From contig QPMI01000634.1 in assembly GCA_004431415.1 (NCBI GenBank), positions 52,751 to 116,750 of the forward strand: DNA of 64,000 nt, read 5' to 3'. Origin of the DNA: Cyanophora paradoxa (lineage: Eukaryota; Glaucocystophyceae; Cyanophorales; Cyanophoraceae). The notes below the pieces were generated by a model. That model was given only the letters and a program-made list of their open reading frames with translations. It made no database searches and had not been told where the DNA came from. The translations under genes and the position numbers were made by a program. Shown one piece after another: positions 29,548 to 39,740 of this stretch. Within the stretch, counting starts at the first letter, position 1, and every line of letters begins with the position of its first letter.

Positions 29548-32500
29548 ATGCCAAGGACCTGGACACGTAGGCGGTTGCCGCTGCGGCCGCGGCCGTACGC
29601 CTCGAAGTCATCCGCAAGCTCAGCGCTCGCGCTTGCGCTCCTGATTGCTGCCGCTTGCACATCTATTGGGCGAGCTTCGGCGAAGCGCCCGCACCGCTAT
29701 CGGCATCGGTCGGCTGCAGCAGCAGCAACTTCGGGCTCCGATGCGCCAGCGCCGATCCTCGGATACGCACGGGGGAGTGCTGACGATCCCCTGGGGACTT
29801 TCATGCTGTGGTTCGCATCAAATGGCGGCGTGGCAAGCAAAGTGAAGATAGGAGACGTGGGGGACGGCGCACGCGGGTTGGTGGCCACCGAGCCGATCGA
29901 GGTGGGTCAATGATCATGATGTCCGCGCGTGCGCGTGTGCTTGAGCTTTGCAAAGCTCATCAGAGCCCGGTCCCTGCGAAACGCTGATCTTTTCGATCTG
30001 ATCGTCCCCGTACAGCCAGGGGATCTACTTGTCGAGGTCCCCAGCTTCTTTCCTTTAACCTTTTTCTCTCTCATTCCTTTATTCATTGGTCTCTTCTAAA
30101 CCACGCGATCGATCGATCGCTTTTGCGGCAGGTGCCCGCATCCATCTTTCTGAACTGCGAGGGCCACTTCATGGACGCTTGGATCCCTGCCGGCATTCGC
30201 GACCGGTGCACGAGATTACCAGTTAAATTATTGAAGTTAGATTCGTCAACTCAGTGACTCCTAGCAAAAATCGCAAAAATTGACACGCCGTACACGTGCG
30301 TTGGCTCAGAGGGAACTGGTGCGTGGCGGTGCGACTCGTACAGGAGCGCAGCGACCCCGCGAGCCGGTGGGGCCCATACCTCCGGTGCGATCGCCTGAAT
30401 GCCGTCGACCCCATGTAAAGCTACCGTCTTAATTATATTGTCAGGCTATTGCCGGAGAGCGTGGACCAACTGTGGGATTTCGACGCTGAAGAGGTCCGCG
30501 AGCTGGACAGCCCGCAAGCAAACGGTGCGCACATGTACATGCATGCGGAAGCTCACACCTATATTTATCATTTTATTAATTCTCGCTGCTTTGATTGCCG
30601 ATCGGTCAGTATTTTCTATTTGAACTGATCGAATCCCACGCGAAGAGGAGATGCGTGTCAGAAATGAAACGCTTTATCTGGTTCACGAGCATGTGCAGTC
30701 GCAAATGCGTGCGCATGCGCACGAAGAGAAGAAGCCAAAACCTTGGCCTCTGAAAACTGTAGGCTAAAATTTGCTCTCGGCCTCTAGGAATGCTCTATGA
30801 TATTCTTCACAAAAGTTTCGTAAATCCGTCCATCAGTTGACGATAGGTGCTTTGCGGCGAGCGGCCTCGATCGTCTTTAGCCGTGCGTGGTCAAATTACG
30901 GCCTGGTGCGCTCGCAACCGATACTATTTGCTCATGATTTTCATAATTATCGATTGCAGGTGCCGTTTATTGATATGGCAAATCATAACAGCAAAAAGGT
31001 ATGCAATTCTGCAATGCGATGGTTTTGAACGGAAAGTGTGCGATTTCGAAAATAATCTACGCCGCAGGGTGATGAGATGCGGGTAGAACAAGTCCCCAAC
31101 GCGCGCCTGGGAGCCCAGTGGGTCGCTGGAACCCTTCGGGCAATCACCTCCTACAACCCCGGCGACCAGGCAAAATCTGATATTCTCGTATACACATTCA
31201 AAAACCTCGTCTGTCCTTTATCTGATTGGCGGCTTCGACTTCTCAGGTTTACGACTCGTACGGATCCGAAAGGCCCATGGCGAGCATTTGTTATTTCTGC
31301 ATTTCGATTTGAATTGTCGGAATCTTTCTCTCCAAATCTCAAACATTTGCAGGCTGACTTGCTTCTTAACCACGGCTTCGTGTCGGTTCGTCATTCAAAT
31401 CAATATTCATTCGCACCTCCTGCCTTCACATTTATAATGACCACGTGCGTGCGCACACTTGACGTTCGATCCTAACGCTCGGCGGGCGGCAGGCGCCCGA
31501 GGACAGCGTGGCGGTGCTGCACCTCAGCATCGAGCGCCGCGACGACACGCTCGACGCCATTAAGGTGCCAAACTATATATTTCAATTTTTGGGACGACGT
31601 CATTTCTAAATATGTCGTGCGCGCGCGTGCAGGCGATGGAGGCTCGCGGCGTTGCGGTGCCCTCCGCATCGGGCGGCCGGTAAGCCTACATATTTAAGCT
31701 CTAGATCTAGCAAGGTTCTTGCGGTTGGCACTGGTGTCACAGCGCGCGTGCAGGCACATGCTGTCGTTCGTTCGGGAGGGCGGCATCCCGCAGTCCACCC
31801 TCGACTTCTTCCGCCTCGTACCCCCTTCTCTGCCTCTCCCCACTGTGGCACTCTTCGCCGTTTTCCAAGCCTCCGCGCGGCAGGCCTCGTACACGGGGCC
31901 CCCGGAGCGGGCGCCGGCCTCGGGGTTCATCAGCGTCGAGAACGAGCGCCTCGCCCTGCGGGACCTCCGCCAGCACCTTCTCGGCCTCCTCGTGCGCCCC
32001 CCTCGTCTCTTTCGAGCTCACTGCAGCTGGATCAGGGATCTCGCTCACTTTTCTTTTCTAACGCAGGAGCACTCTCCAGGCTCGGAAGAGGCGAGCGTGC
32101 ACATATTTTGAATTGTTCACCCTTGCGATCGCCTAGTCTGACGTCGACCCGACCCCGCGGGCAGGCGGATCGCGCGGAGCTGGAGCGTCTGAGGCTGGCC
32201 TCGAAAGAGCTGGCGCCCGAAGACCCCGCCGCTGTGGTGAATCCTTGGATGCTCGGCCGGGCGCCGTGCGGCCGCTTGAAGTCGGGGGCCTTATACCGGA
32301 CGGTCGCAGAAGCTGCGCCGGCGGGAGCTGGTGGTGCGGGCGCGCATGCAGGAGAACCGCATCCGCACAAGCATCGTCAAGGCGCGTCGCGTCAGCTTTC
32401 AGTCTACTCTTGCATTTTCAGCTGGGCCTGTCTAGATCTGACTCTCGTATTTCCACAGCTGTGCGATCGGGTGCTTCGACAGGTGCGATCACGCAGAAAT

Positions 32501-32611
32501 AAACAAAGCAAAGAGCTCGAGCGCTCTCAAGCCTCTTCTAACTCCGCGCTGCATGCGCAGCTCTCTCCGTCCGAAGAGCTCTGGCAGCAGATGATGGCGG
32601 GAAAGTCGTGA
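29548..32611 (+). CDS. SET-domain methyltransferase, rubisco-LSMT/SETD3 type
   Basis: About 15 exons. Exon 1 (29548-29901) encodes an Arg-rich start, a hydrophobic segment (SSALALALLIAAACTSIG) with a RASA cleavage-like site, and a basic stretch: a signal-plus-transit layout expected for a plastid protein of a secondary alga. It then encodes GTFMLWFASNGGVASKVKIG and GLVATEPIE. Exon 2 (PGDLLVE) joins VPASIFLNCEGHFMDAW; then VAVRLVQERSDPASRWGPYL and RLLPESVDQLWDFDAEEVRE. These match the N-lobe of LSMT-like SET proteins (...LL.VP, ER....S.W.PYL..LP). LRRAASIVFSRAWSNYG joins VPFIDMANHNSKK, the SET NHxx core, then GDEMRVEQVPNARLG and DQ|VYDSYGSERPM|ADLLLNHGFVS (the YG and catalytic-Tyr region). The substrate-binding half follows (MLSFVREGGIPQSTLDFFRL, NERLALRDLRQHL, LRRRELVVRARMQENRIRTS) to SPSEELWQQMMAGKS-stop. 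A further in-frame ATG lies at 29365. Likely a protein-lysine methyltransferase; the substrate is not provable from sequence. Confidence 0.85.
31169..31170 (+). other. GC-AG intron donors in the SET gene
   Basis: In this gene several phase-consistent junctions need a GC donor: GACCAG|GCAAAA (about 31169), CCCATG|GCGAGC (about 31281), TCGGAAGAG|GCGAGC (about 32090) and GTCAAG|GCGCGT (about 32379). Each is followed by an ordinary CAG acceptor, and each fits the conserved domain alignment (DQ-VYDSYG, GSERPM-ADLLLNHGF). They are mixed with GTGCGC and GTTCGT donors. Confidence 0.6.
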
Positions 32612-32960
32612 CCCGCCGATCTACATCTCAGCTGTGCGTGCAGCAACCGGTACCTAGTCTGGTTTAGATTCAGCTGAAGATCGTGCAGGAGACTGCCAAC
32701 GTCGGCGTCGTCACGGCGATAGAACTAGAACTTCGGAACAGCATATAGTCGGTAGCTCCATGGCCGGCACCTTGCTAGCGTCTTCGGCTAGACAGATGAC
32801 CGGTCGGAAGGGCACGTCACGTAGAACATTGATACATGTGCCGTGGTGTATCAATGCGACGTCCACTTTTGCAAAAAAAAAAAGCATATAGTCGGTAGCT
32901 ATAGGACAGTCGATAGCTATAGCTATAGCTATAGATCCTGTAATAGCGGTCCTGTACATG
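32612..32960. other. Spacer with hairpin element and TAGCTA run
   Basis: Holds an inverted copy of the dispersed hairpin element (listed separately), an A11 run, and AGCATATAGTCGGTAGCT duplicated at about 32739 and about 32883, followed by a TAGCTATAGCTATAGCTATAG run. No gene. Confidence 0.6.
32790..32872 (-). repeat. Dispersed 80-bp hairpin element, copy 2
   Basis: Reverse complement of 16260-16345: ATGACCGGTCGGAAGGGCAC, GTCACGTAGAACATTGATAC, ATGTGCCGTGGTGTATC, AATGCGACGTCCACTTTTGC. It shares AAGTGGACGT plus an adjacent A-rich run with the copy at 62545, so the element probably extends to CAAAAGTGG. Confidence 0.8.
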
Positions 32961-33730
32961 TTATAGGTCGCAGCCGTACCGGCACGTGCACCCCTTTCCC
33001 CCGGCTGGGGTCCCTCGAATTCGAAGAAGAGTCACGCCCCGCACACGGGAAGCAAGCACGCGCATCTCGGGGAGTGCCTCTCGCTTGAAGCGCGAAACAG
33101 CCCCCGCGAATGAAGGCCGAAAGGGGCCCTGCACCGTGAGCAGCGCAGCCACGAGGAGAGTCCGGTAACCCCTTCCCCTGGCCTGGGTACCCAGCACCTG
33201 GTGAAGATCTAGAGGTCATAGCTATAGAAGAGTCGGCCGTGGGTATCCACGCACAGGAAAGAGAGGTTGTAGAGGAGTCCCGTCTCGCGGCTGCGGAACG
33301 CCTTCTCGAGGTGTCGCGATCGTCCCCCTTAAGCTTGCCTCCGGCCCGGCGGGGCCGGGGTACGTGCCCGAGCGCCCTGCGAGGGGGGTCGACGTCCGCT
33401 CCCCTGCCGCCCCGCCCGCTCCTTCGAATTCTGAAGGACGTGGGCGGGCAGGTACGCGGCGGAGATATCGATGGGGCGGCTGGAGACGGCGGTGCTGGCG
33501 GCGCGCGAGGGATTCGCGTACCCCGACCTGGAGAGAAAGTAGGTAGCGGGCTCCTGCCCGCTGGGCGCCTCTCCGGCTGCCGCGAATCACCTTGGCGATG
33601 CCTCCACCCCTCCTCTAGCCGGTTAGCCGCGCGTCCGTTAGGAATCCGCTCCGTGGGTCGGTTCGGCGAGCCACTCCAGCGGACACCAGCGGCGGCTTCA
33701 GCAGCTGCTCTCTCGTTCAGCCCAAGCACT
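32960..33730 (-). pseudogene. Paralogous fragment of the NTF2-like gene
   Basis: Minus-strand 33265-33320 encodes LEKAFRSRETGLLYNLSF, nearly the same as the last recognised exon at 19253-19325, and ends at a GTGCGTGG donor. The next intron keeps GTACCC...GGCC...GGTTACCGGAC and a CAGGG(CCCC) acceptor like the 19-kb copy. Upstream exons (ESK, VVTTLELD) were not found, so it looks incomplete. Relative to 19 kb it carries two 6-bp insertions at 33314-33319 and 33328-33333. An open frame continues downstream (FIRGGCFALQARGTPRDARA), so a rearranged functional gene is possible. Confidence 0.5.
33314..33333. other. Two X-X'-X insertions relative to 19.3-kb paralogue
   Basis: Plus strand at 19.3 kb: CTCGAGGGGGTCGTCCCCCTTGCC. 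Here: CTCGAGGTG, then TCGCGATCG, TCCCC, CTTAAGCTT, GCC. TCG has become TCGCGATCG and CTT has become CTTAAGCTT, 8 bases apart, each adding 6 bp. On the minus strand this lies at the start of the exon, where the reading frame is preserved (+12). Confidence 0.75.
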
Positions 33731-34390
33731 TCTCTGCGGCAACGATCGGCCGCCCGCGGCTATGGGGCCGGCGACCTGTGCTGCGCCCGCGCAGCTGATC
33801 GTCGGTCGTGTGATTGCGCGCCCGCGTCGCGGCCGTGGGCGTCGCGGCCGCACAGATACTTGGATTCCTGGCGAGGCGACGTGCTTCTGAGCACTCGGGC
33901 GGCCCGGGGCCTCCCAACCCCCGCCGCAGCGGACTCCCCGCGCGCGCGCGCGTGCGCCAGCTGGAGGCGGTATCTCTCGGCCAAGGAGCACGGGTCGCTG
34001 GCTGCGGCTGGCGATGCTGTGCGCCCGCCGGTTTTCACCCGGGCTCTCACGGGCTCCGGTTTCCGGCCCTCCCTGGGTTAGATCTCCTTGCTTTCTTAGT
34101 ACGTTTCCTCCCTACCAAACTGAGGGCTATAGTTCAGGCTCAGCCGCTTCGACCTCATCCTCGCTTATACATCGGTCCTCTCTGTAGGCGCCCTTGTCCT
34201 GAGGGGGTTATAGTAGCTCAGCTCTGCTTCGGCTCTCTAGGCAGGTGTAGGCAGCGTTTCTAGGCAGGTATAGGCTCTTTCTCCAGTATAATAGCTCCAC
34301 CCGGTCCGATGTCCGAAAGGCTTAGTCCCGTAGGCTCATCTCTCGACTTGACACAGATGGACACATCAGTTTTATCCTTAGCCATTTGTC
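33731..34390. other. Spacer
   Basis: GC-rich start with CGGCCGCGGC words. 34080-34380 is plainer, with TAGGCAGGT/TAGGCAGCG/TAGGCAGGT short direct repeats (34237-34275). ORFs on both strands lack coherent codon bias. No gene recognised. Confidence 0.4.
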
Positions 34391-34394
34391 TCGG

Positions 34395-35520
34395 TGTGTG
34401 CGAATTCAGACGTTACTCCTGGCGGCGCGCGAGGCCCAGGACCGTGGGGAGACCCTCCCCGATCGCGAGGCGCCCTCCCTGCCCCCCGCCCCCTCCGGGC
34501 CGACGGGGGCGGGTGGGGCCGGCCTTCGCAGCGCTGCGGGAGCCCGGCTGCGCCCGCGCCATTTGCGCCCTCCTCCGCGAAGCCTTCGCCGTCTCCCGCC
34601 GCGCCCACCCGTCCGCCCCCGCCCGTCCCGCCCCGTCCCACCCCGCTGCACTCCCCTCTCGGGTCCGACGCTGACGGGCCCCGGGCCCGGGGTCCGGAGC
34701 AGTCGACGGCGCCCCGGTTATGCATGGACGCCGTCTGGCGCGCCCGCCTCGAGGTCGCCCTGAGGCCCCGGGGGCAGGTGCGCGGCGCTGGAGGCGTGCG
34801 CGTGGGCGTCGGTGGGGGACCTCCCCCGCATGTGGCGCGGCAGGCCCTCCTCTTCGCCGAGAAGGGTCCGCTGCGCCCCCGCCGCCCCCCCTCCCCCCCC
34901 CCCCCCCCCCCTCCCGTACGCGGTGGTGGCGCGGGCGACAGAGGCGCTGCGGGAGCCGGGCCGCGCCCGCGCCCTCTGCGCCCTCCTCCGCGAGGCCTTC
35001 GCCGTCTCCAGCCGCGCCCCGCCGTCCGCCCCCGCCCCCTCGGATCGGGCCGGGTCCGGTGCACTCCCCTCTCGGGTCCGGCGCTGACGGGCCCCGGGCC
35101 CCCCACCCCCTTCCCCCCGCATCGCACCGCCTCCACGTGCGCCCGCCCCGCAGCCGGTCCCGCCCCGCCCCTCACCGCCCGCACCCGCAGCGAGGCGCTG
35201 CTCTGGCGGGCGCGCCTCCGCTGGGCGCAGGTGCCCGCCCCTCCCTCGCGGGCGCCTTCGAGGCGGGACGCCTCACGCGGCGGCGACGGGGCAGCCGTCG
35301 GCGGCGGGGCGCTTCTACTCGCTGGCGGGGGCCGGCGGCGGCTCCTTCATCGCCGAGTGGGCGGCGTGCCGCGCCCTGCGCGCCGTCGGCTTCTGGGAGG
35401 CCGCCCGCCGCCTCGAGCTCGAGAAGGACCGCCCCACCCGCTTCAGGCGCCCCGCCCCGCCCGCTCGCTCGGGCCGCCCCGCTCCCTCGGGCCGCCCCGG
35501 CCGCGGGCGCCGCCTGATCC
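34395..35520 (+). CDS. Hypothetical protein with duplicated exon
   Basis: Plus-strand coding blocks separated by short GC-rich introns: TLLLAAREAQDRGETLPDRE (about 34409-34470); FAALREPGCARAICALLREAFAVSRRAHP (34523-34610); MDAVWRARLEVALRPRGQ (34723-34780); YAVVARATEALREPGRARALCALLREAFAVSSRAPP (34915-35025), a clear duplicate of the second block; and GRFYSLAGAGGGSFIAEWAA then ALRAVGFWEAARRLELEKDR (35305-35440). Donors are GTCCGCCCC or GTGCGC, and one intron carries a C-rich run (34880-34912). No family recognised; helical, Arg/Ala/Leu-rich, perhaps a helical-repeat protein. Start and stop were not fixed. The minus ORFs are shadows. Confidence 0.45.
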
Positions 35521-36711
35521 CCTGCCCCGCCCTCCCCGCAGCAGGCGGCCGCCGCGGGGCACCGGTGCGGACGGGAAGGGCGGGGAGGGCGCGCGGTCAG
35601 GGCGGCGGCCGCGCGCGGGCGCCCGAGGTTTGGATTCTGCAGCGAGCGCGGGTGCGCTGCGAGGGGGGGCGTTGAGGGGCTCGCCGAAGCGGCGCACACT
35701 GAACCTCGGTCTGCTGCGCGCAGCGGCCGCTCGTTCCGGAGTCGGGGTCGGGACGGCGGGCGCGAGCGCTCGGACGGGGGCGATCGCGAGCGGGGCGGGT
35801 GCGGCCGGCGCCGCGCAGGCCGCTTCCTATAGCTAGCGTTTCTGTCTCTAGATCTACACTGGGGCTTAAGAAAGTCTGTTTCCCGGGGGAAACATGCACG
35901 TGTTTCCCGGCCAGCCGGGAAACACGCGCCAGTTTCCCGGGAGGTGGGAAACAGAGCTGCAACCTGGTCGTGAGGCGAGTCAGCAGCGCGGGGGCGCAGC
36001 GCTGTGCCACTGCGTACGCAGACCTTAGCTACATAGCTGATGACGGCGCTGCAAAGAGCCGATGGCCAGATTGACCCGGTTGGCCATGTGCTGCTGTGCC
36101 CGGGTTCGTCAAGAAAACGAGCGCGCGCTACCAAAGCGTGCGGTTCAAAGTTGCTTACAGCTCATTTGGAGACGTTCTAGGTGGTTAAAACATGTGCTTT
36201 GGGGTCGGCGTGGTCCACCGATCAAATGTCGGGCTGAGCCCGGAACGCATCGCTGGCGCGCCATTCTGCTGCAGATGTGCTTTGATGTGATCAATAAAGC
36301 AAATTGGAGACCCGCAGCTCACGCCGGAGAGCGATCGCTGTTACGTGCTGGCCGGGAAACACCAGGTGGGAAACGCGGGCGAGTTGCATGGCTTGGCCAA
36401 CTACGTCACTGGCGCTCGCTGGGGGTCCAGAACGACGCCTGCACATCGTCTGGTGCTTAGATGCAATGCTTAGATGGTTGAATAGCGCCGCTGTTCAACC
36501 TGTCTGGCTTGACGACGTCGTGCTGTGTTTCCTATCGGGCTCCTCCCCCCCCTTTGAAGCTGTATCCCTGCTAGCCAGGAAACGTCTGCAGCTTTTGCGG
36601 GGCTCTTTAAAGTGGCTGTTTCTCGTCCAGGATGCTATGTGCCTAAATGCGATGACGTTCACGTTGTGACTTGAATTCGGCCATGGCTGAGGTGCGACGT
36701 ACCTTGCGCAC
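35521..36711. other. Spacer with GGGAAAC motif cluster
   Basis: 35640-35830 is GC-rich and may be the 3' end of the previous gene. 35870-35960 is packed with GTTTCCCGG / CCGGGAAAC words. Up to 36700 the sequence is ordinary, with isolated GGGAAAC at about 36354 and 36369. The ORF at 36062 (132 codons) has unremarkable composition and no recognised motif. Confidence 0.4.
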
Positions 36712-37389
36712 ATGCATTCGTTTCTTAGGGAAACATCATCGCATCTCGCACCCAATTCCAAAGCACCGCTAAATAGCTCCCACGTGCAGGATGCAGATAA
36801 ACATCCGGGGAATGCAAACAAGGGCCGTTGCGGCCCGTGCGGATACCGATCTCAGCGGGCGGAGCCAAACGAGTTCGAAGGTCCGCGACACATGAGCAAA
36901 ACAAAGTACAATGGGGGACTCAGCAAATGTTTCTGTGCTGATTGCAAAGGCCTCGCTGTGCCAACATGGAAGCAAGACCTTCTTCATCTTGAGCGCATCA
37001 CTGGCCATGATCATGATCATACGTGTCCAGTGCCACCGAGCTCGAGTACATGTACAACGGAGGAGATGCATATGGAGGCGGCAGAAGGGCTCTGTGCGTT
37101 GAAATCGTCCACGGCCTGCTCCCCATTGCAACAGACAATGCAGTCTTCAGCTGCCGGCAGCCGAGGGCAGCCAGATTTCGAGCCTTCAAGTGTGACTGCT
37201 GCATGGCTGGCAGCTTGTGCACGCCTCTTCAGAGCCGCAGCAATCACAGCATTTTCATCGAGGGGTGCCGATCCCAGGACGTTCATGCACTGCATATTGT
37301 GTGGCACAACTGACGAAGGCAAGTTCCCACAAGCACCGCTTGCGTGGCCAGTGCACGATGACTGTCACCGGTGCGACAATATGCAATGA
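36712..37389 (+). CDS. Hypothetical Cys/His-rich ORF, 225 codons
   Basis: Open for 225 codons in sequence that is not GC-extreme, which makes chance somewhat less likely. It contains CGPCGY and CFCADCKGLAVPTWKQDLLH in the first half and HCILCGTTDEGK with HDDCHRCDNMQ at the end: four C-x2-C-like pairs plus His, suggesting zinc-binding knuckles. GATCATGATCAT and ATGCATATG (Met-His-Met) words fall inside it, as in non-coding DNA here, and some GT...AG pairs could be introns. No family recognised. It may be an exon cluster or a decayed gene rather than one uninterrupted protein. Confidence 0.3.
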   Translation: MHSFLRETSSHLAPNSKAPLNSSHVQDADKHPGNANKGRCGPCGYRSQRAEPNEFEGPRHMSKTKYNGGLSKCFCADCKGLAVPTWKQDLLHLERITGHDHDHTCPVPPSSSTCTTEEMHMEAAEGLCALKSSTACSPLQQTMQSSAAGSRGQPDFEPSSVTAAWLAACARLFRAAAITAFSSRGADPRTFMHCILCGTTDEGKFPQAPLAWPVHDDCHRCDNMQ

Positions 37390-37670
37390 TTGCAACATAC
37401 AGACAGTTCGTGTCTAGATCTGACTACGGTGAAAGACGCAGTTGGAGATTGTGCCTCCCCTGCATCAATCGAAATCCTGTGGAATAAGATCTAGATCTAG
37501 ATTTGCTGCGAATTCGAATATATGCATGAAATGTTGCGAGAGCCGCTCACCAAGCAGCTGCAGTCCGAACTCCAGCAAATCGAAAACGCAATTCTCACGC
37601 CAGGATCGAAATGAGTGACCATGATGATACTGACCTTCGCCATGCACTCTAAGTAATAATAGATCTAACT
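37390..37670. other. Spacer leading into satellite
   Basis: Contains AGATCTAGATCTAGAT, GAATTCGAATATATGCATG and a degenerate partial unit of the satellite (CTGACCTTCGCCATGCACTCTA at about 37631). Confidence 0.5.
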
Positions 37671-39238
37671 AAGTAATCGGGCGCCTCACGAATGGAATCA
37701 CTGAATGAGAAACGGCCCGCGCCGCCCGAGCCGACCGCCGAGATTGCGGTCACTCTATATCAGCGAGGTGCGGCTCAGGCCGCAAACGAGCAGTTGAGGA
37801 GTTGCAGCTACGATGATGCAAACCGCATTTACGAAATGGGAGAGCCGCTCGCCCACCAGGGGCAGTACTAGCTTTGGTGCGGCAGAGCTAGCAGTGATCA
37901 TGAGTACTGAAAGCTAACTTCCAATGCCCTCTGCGAGGTTGCCCGCTTTAAACGAGTTCTTACTTCGAAATGAATGATGATACTGACCTTCGCCATGCAC
38001 TCTAGATCTGATCGGGCGCCTCACGAATGGAATCACTGAATGAGAAACGGCCCGCGCCGCCCGAGCCGACCGCCGAGATTGCGGTCACTCTATATCAGCG
38101 ATGTGCGGCTCAGGCCGCAAACGAGCAGTTGCAGGAGTTGCAGCTACGATGATGCAAACCGCATTTACGAAATGGGAGAGCCGCTCGCCCACCAGGGGCA
38201 GTACTAGCTTTGGTGCGGCAGAGCTAGCAGTGATCATGAGTACTGAAAGCTAACTTCCAAGGCCCTCTGCGAGGTTGCCCGCTTTAAACGAGTTCTTACT
38301 TCGAAATGAATGATGATACTGACCTTCGCCATGCACTCTAGATCTGATCGGGCGCCTCACGAATGGAATCACTGAATGAGAAACGGCCCGCGCCGCCCGA
38401 GCCTACCGCCGAGATTGCGGTCACTCTATATCAGCGAGGTGCGGCTCAGGCCGCAAACGAGCAGTTGCAGGAGTTGCAGCTACGATGATGCAAACCGCAT
38501 TTACGAAATGGGAGAGCCGCTCGCCCACCAGGGGCAGTACTAGCTTTGGTGCGGCAGAGCTAGCAGTGATCATGAGTACTGAAAGCTAACTTCCAAGGCC
38601 CTCTGCGAGGTTGCCCGCTTTAAACGAGTTCTTACTTCGAAATGAATGATGATACTGACCTTCGCCATGCACTCTAGATCTAATCGGGCGCCTCACGAAT
38701 GGAATCACTGAATGAGAAACGGCCCGCGCCGCCCGAGCCGACCGCCGAGATTGCGGTCACTCTATATCAGCGAGGTGCGGCTCAGGCCGCAAACGAGCAG
38801 TTGAGGAGTTGCAGCTACGATGATGCAAACCGCATTTACGAAATGGGAGAGCCGCTCGCCCACCAGGGGCAGTACTAGCTTTGGTGCGGCAGAGCTAGCA
38901 GTGATCATGAGTACTGAAAGCTAACTTCCAAGGCCCTCTGCGAGGTTGCCCGCTTTAAACGAGCTCTTACTTCGAAATGAATGATGATACTGACCTTCGC
39001 CATGCACTCTAGATCTGATCGGGCGCCTCACGAATGGAATCACTGAATGAGAAACGGCCCGCGCCGCCCGAGCCGACCGCCGAGATTGCGGTCACTCTAT
39101 ATCAGCGATGTGCGGCTCAGGCCGCAAACGAGCAGTTGCAGGAGTTGCAGCTACGATGATGCAAACCGCATTTACGAAATGGGAGAGCCGCTCGCCCACC
39201 AGGGGCAGTACTAGCTTTGGTGCGGCAGAGCTAGCAGT

Positions 39239-39246
39239 CACTGAGT
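39239..39246 (+). other. 8-bp insertion in one array-I unit
   Basis: The other 17 units read GCTAGCAGTGATCATG; this one reads GCTAGCAGTCACTGAGTGATCATG. AGT has become AGT-C-ACT-G-AGT, the inverted triplication with single-base spacers. Confidence 0.85.
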
Positions 39247-39734
39247 GATCATGAGTACTGAAAGCTAACTTCCAAGGCCCTCTGCGAGGTTGCCCGCTTT
39301 AAACGAGCTCTTACTTCGAAATGAATGATGATACTGACCTTCGCCATGCACTCTAGATCTGATCGGGCGCCTCACGAATGGAATCACTGAATGAGAAACG
39401 GCCCGCGCCGCCCGAGCCGACCGCCGAGATTGCGGTCACTCTATATCAGCGATGTGCGGCTCAGGCCGCAAACGAGCAGTTGCAGGAGTTGCAGCTACGA
39501 TGATGCAAACCGCATTTACGAAATGGGAGAGCCGCTCGCCCACCAGGGGCAGTACTAGCTTTGGTGCGGCAGAGCTAGCAGTGATCATGAGTACTGAAAG
39601 CTAACTTCCAAGGCCCTCTGCGAGGTTGCCCGCTTTAAACGAGCTCTTACTTCGAAATGAATGATGATACTGACCTTCGCCATGCACTCTAGATCTAATC
39701 GGGCGCCTCACGAATGGAATCACTGAATGAGAAA

Positions 39735-39740
39735 TTTAAA
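39735..39740 (+). other. TTTAAA insertion in one array-I unit
   Basis: Other units read GAATGAGAAACGGCCC; this one reads GAATGAGAAATTTAAACGG. AAA has become AAATTTAAA. Confidence 0.9.
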
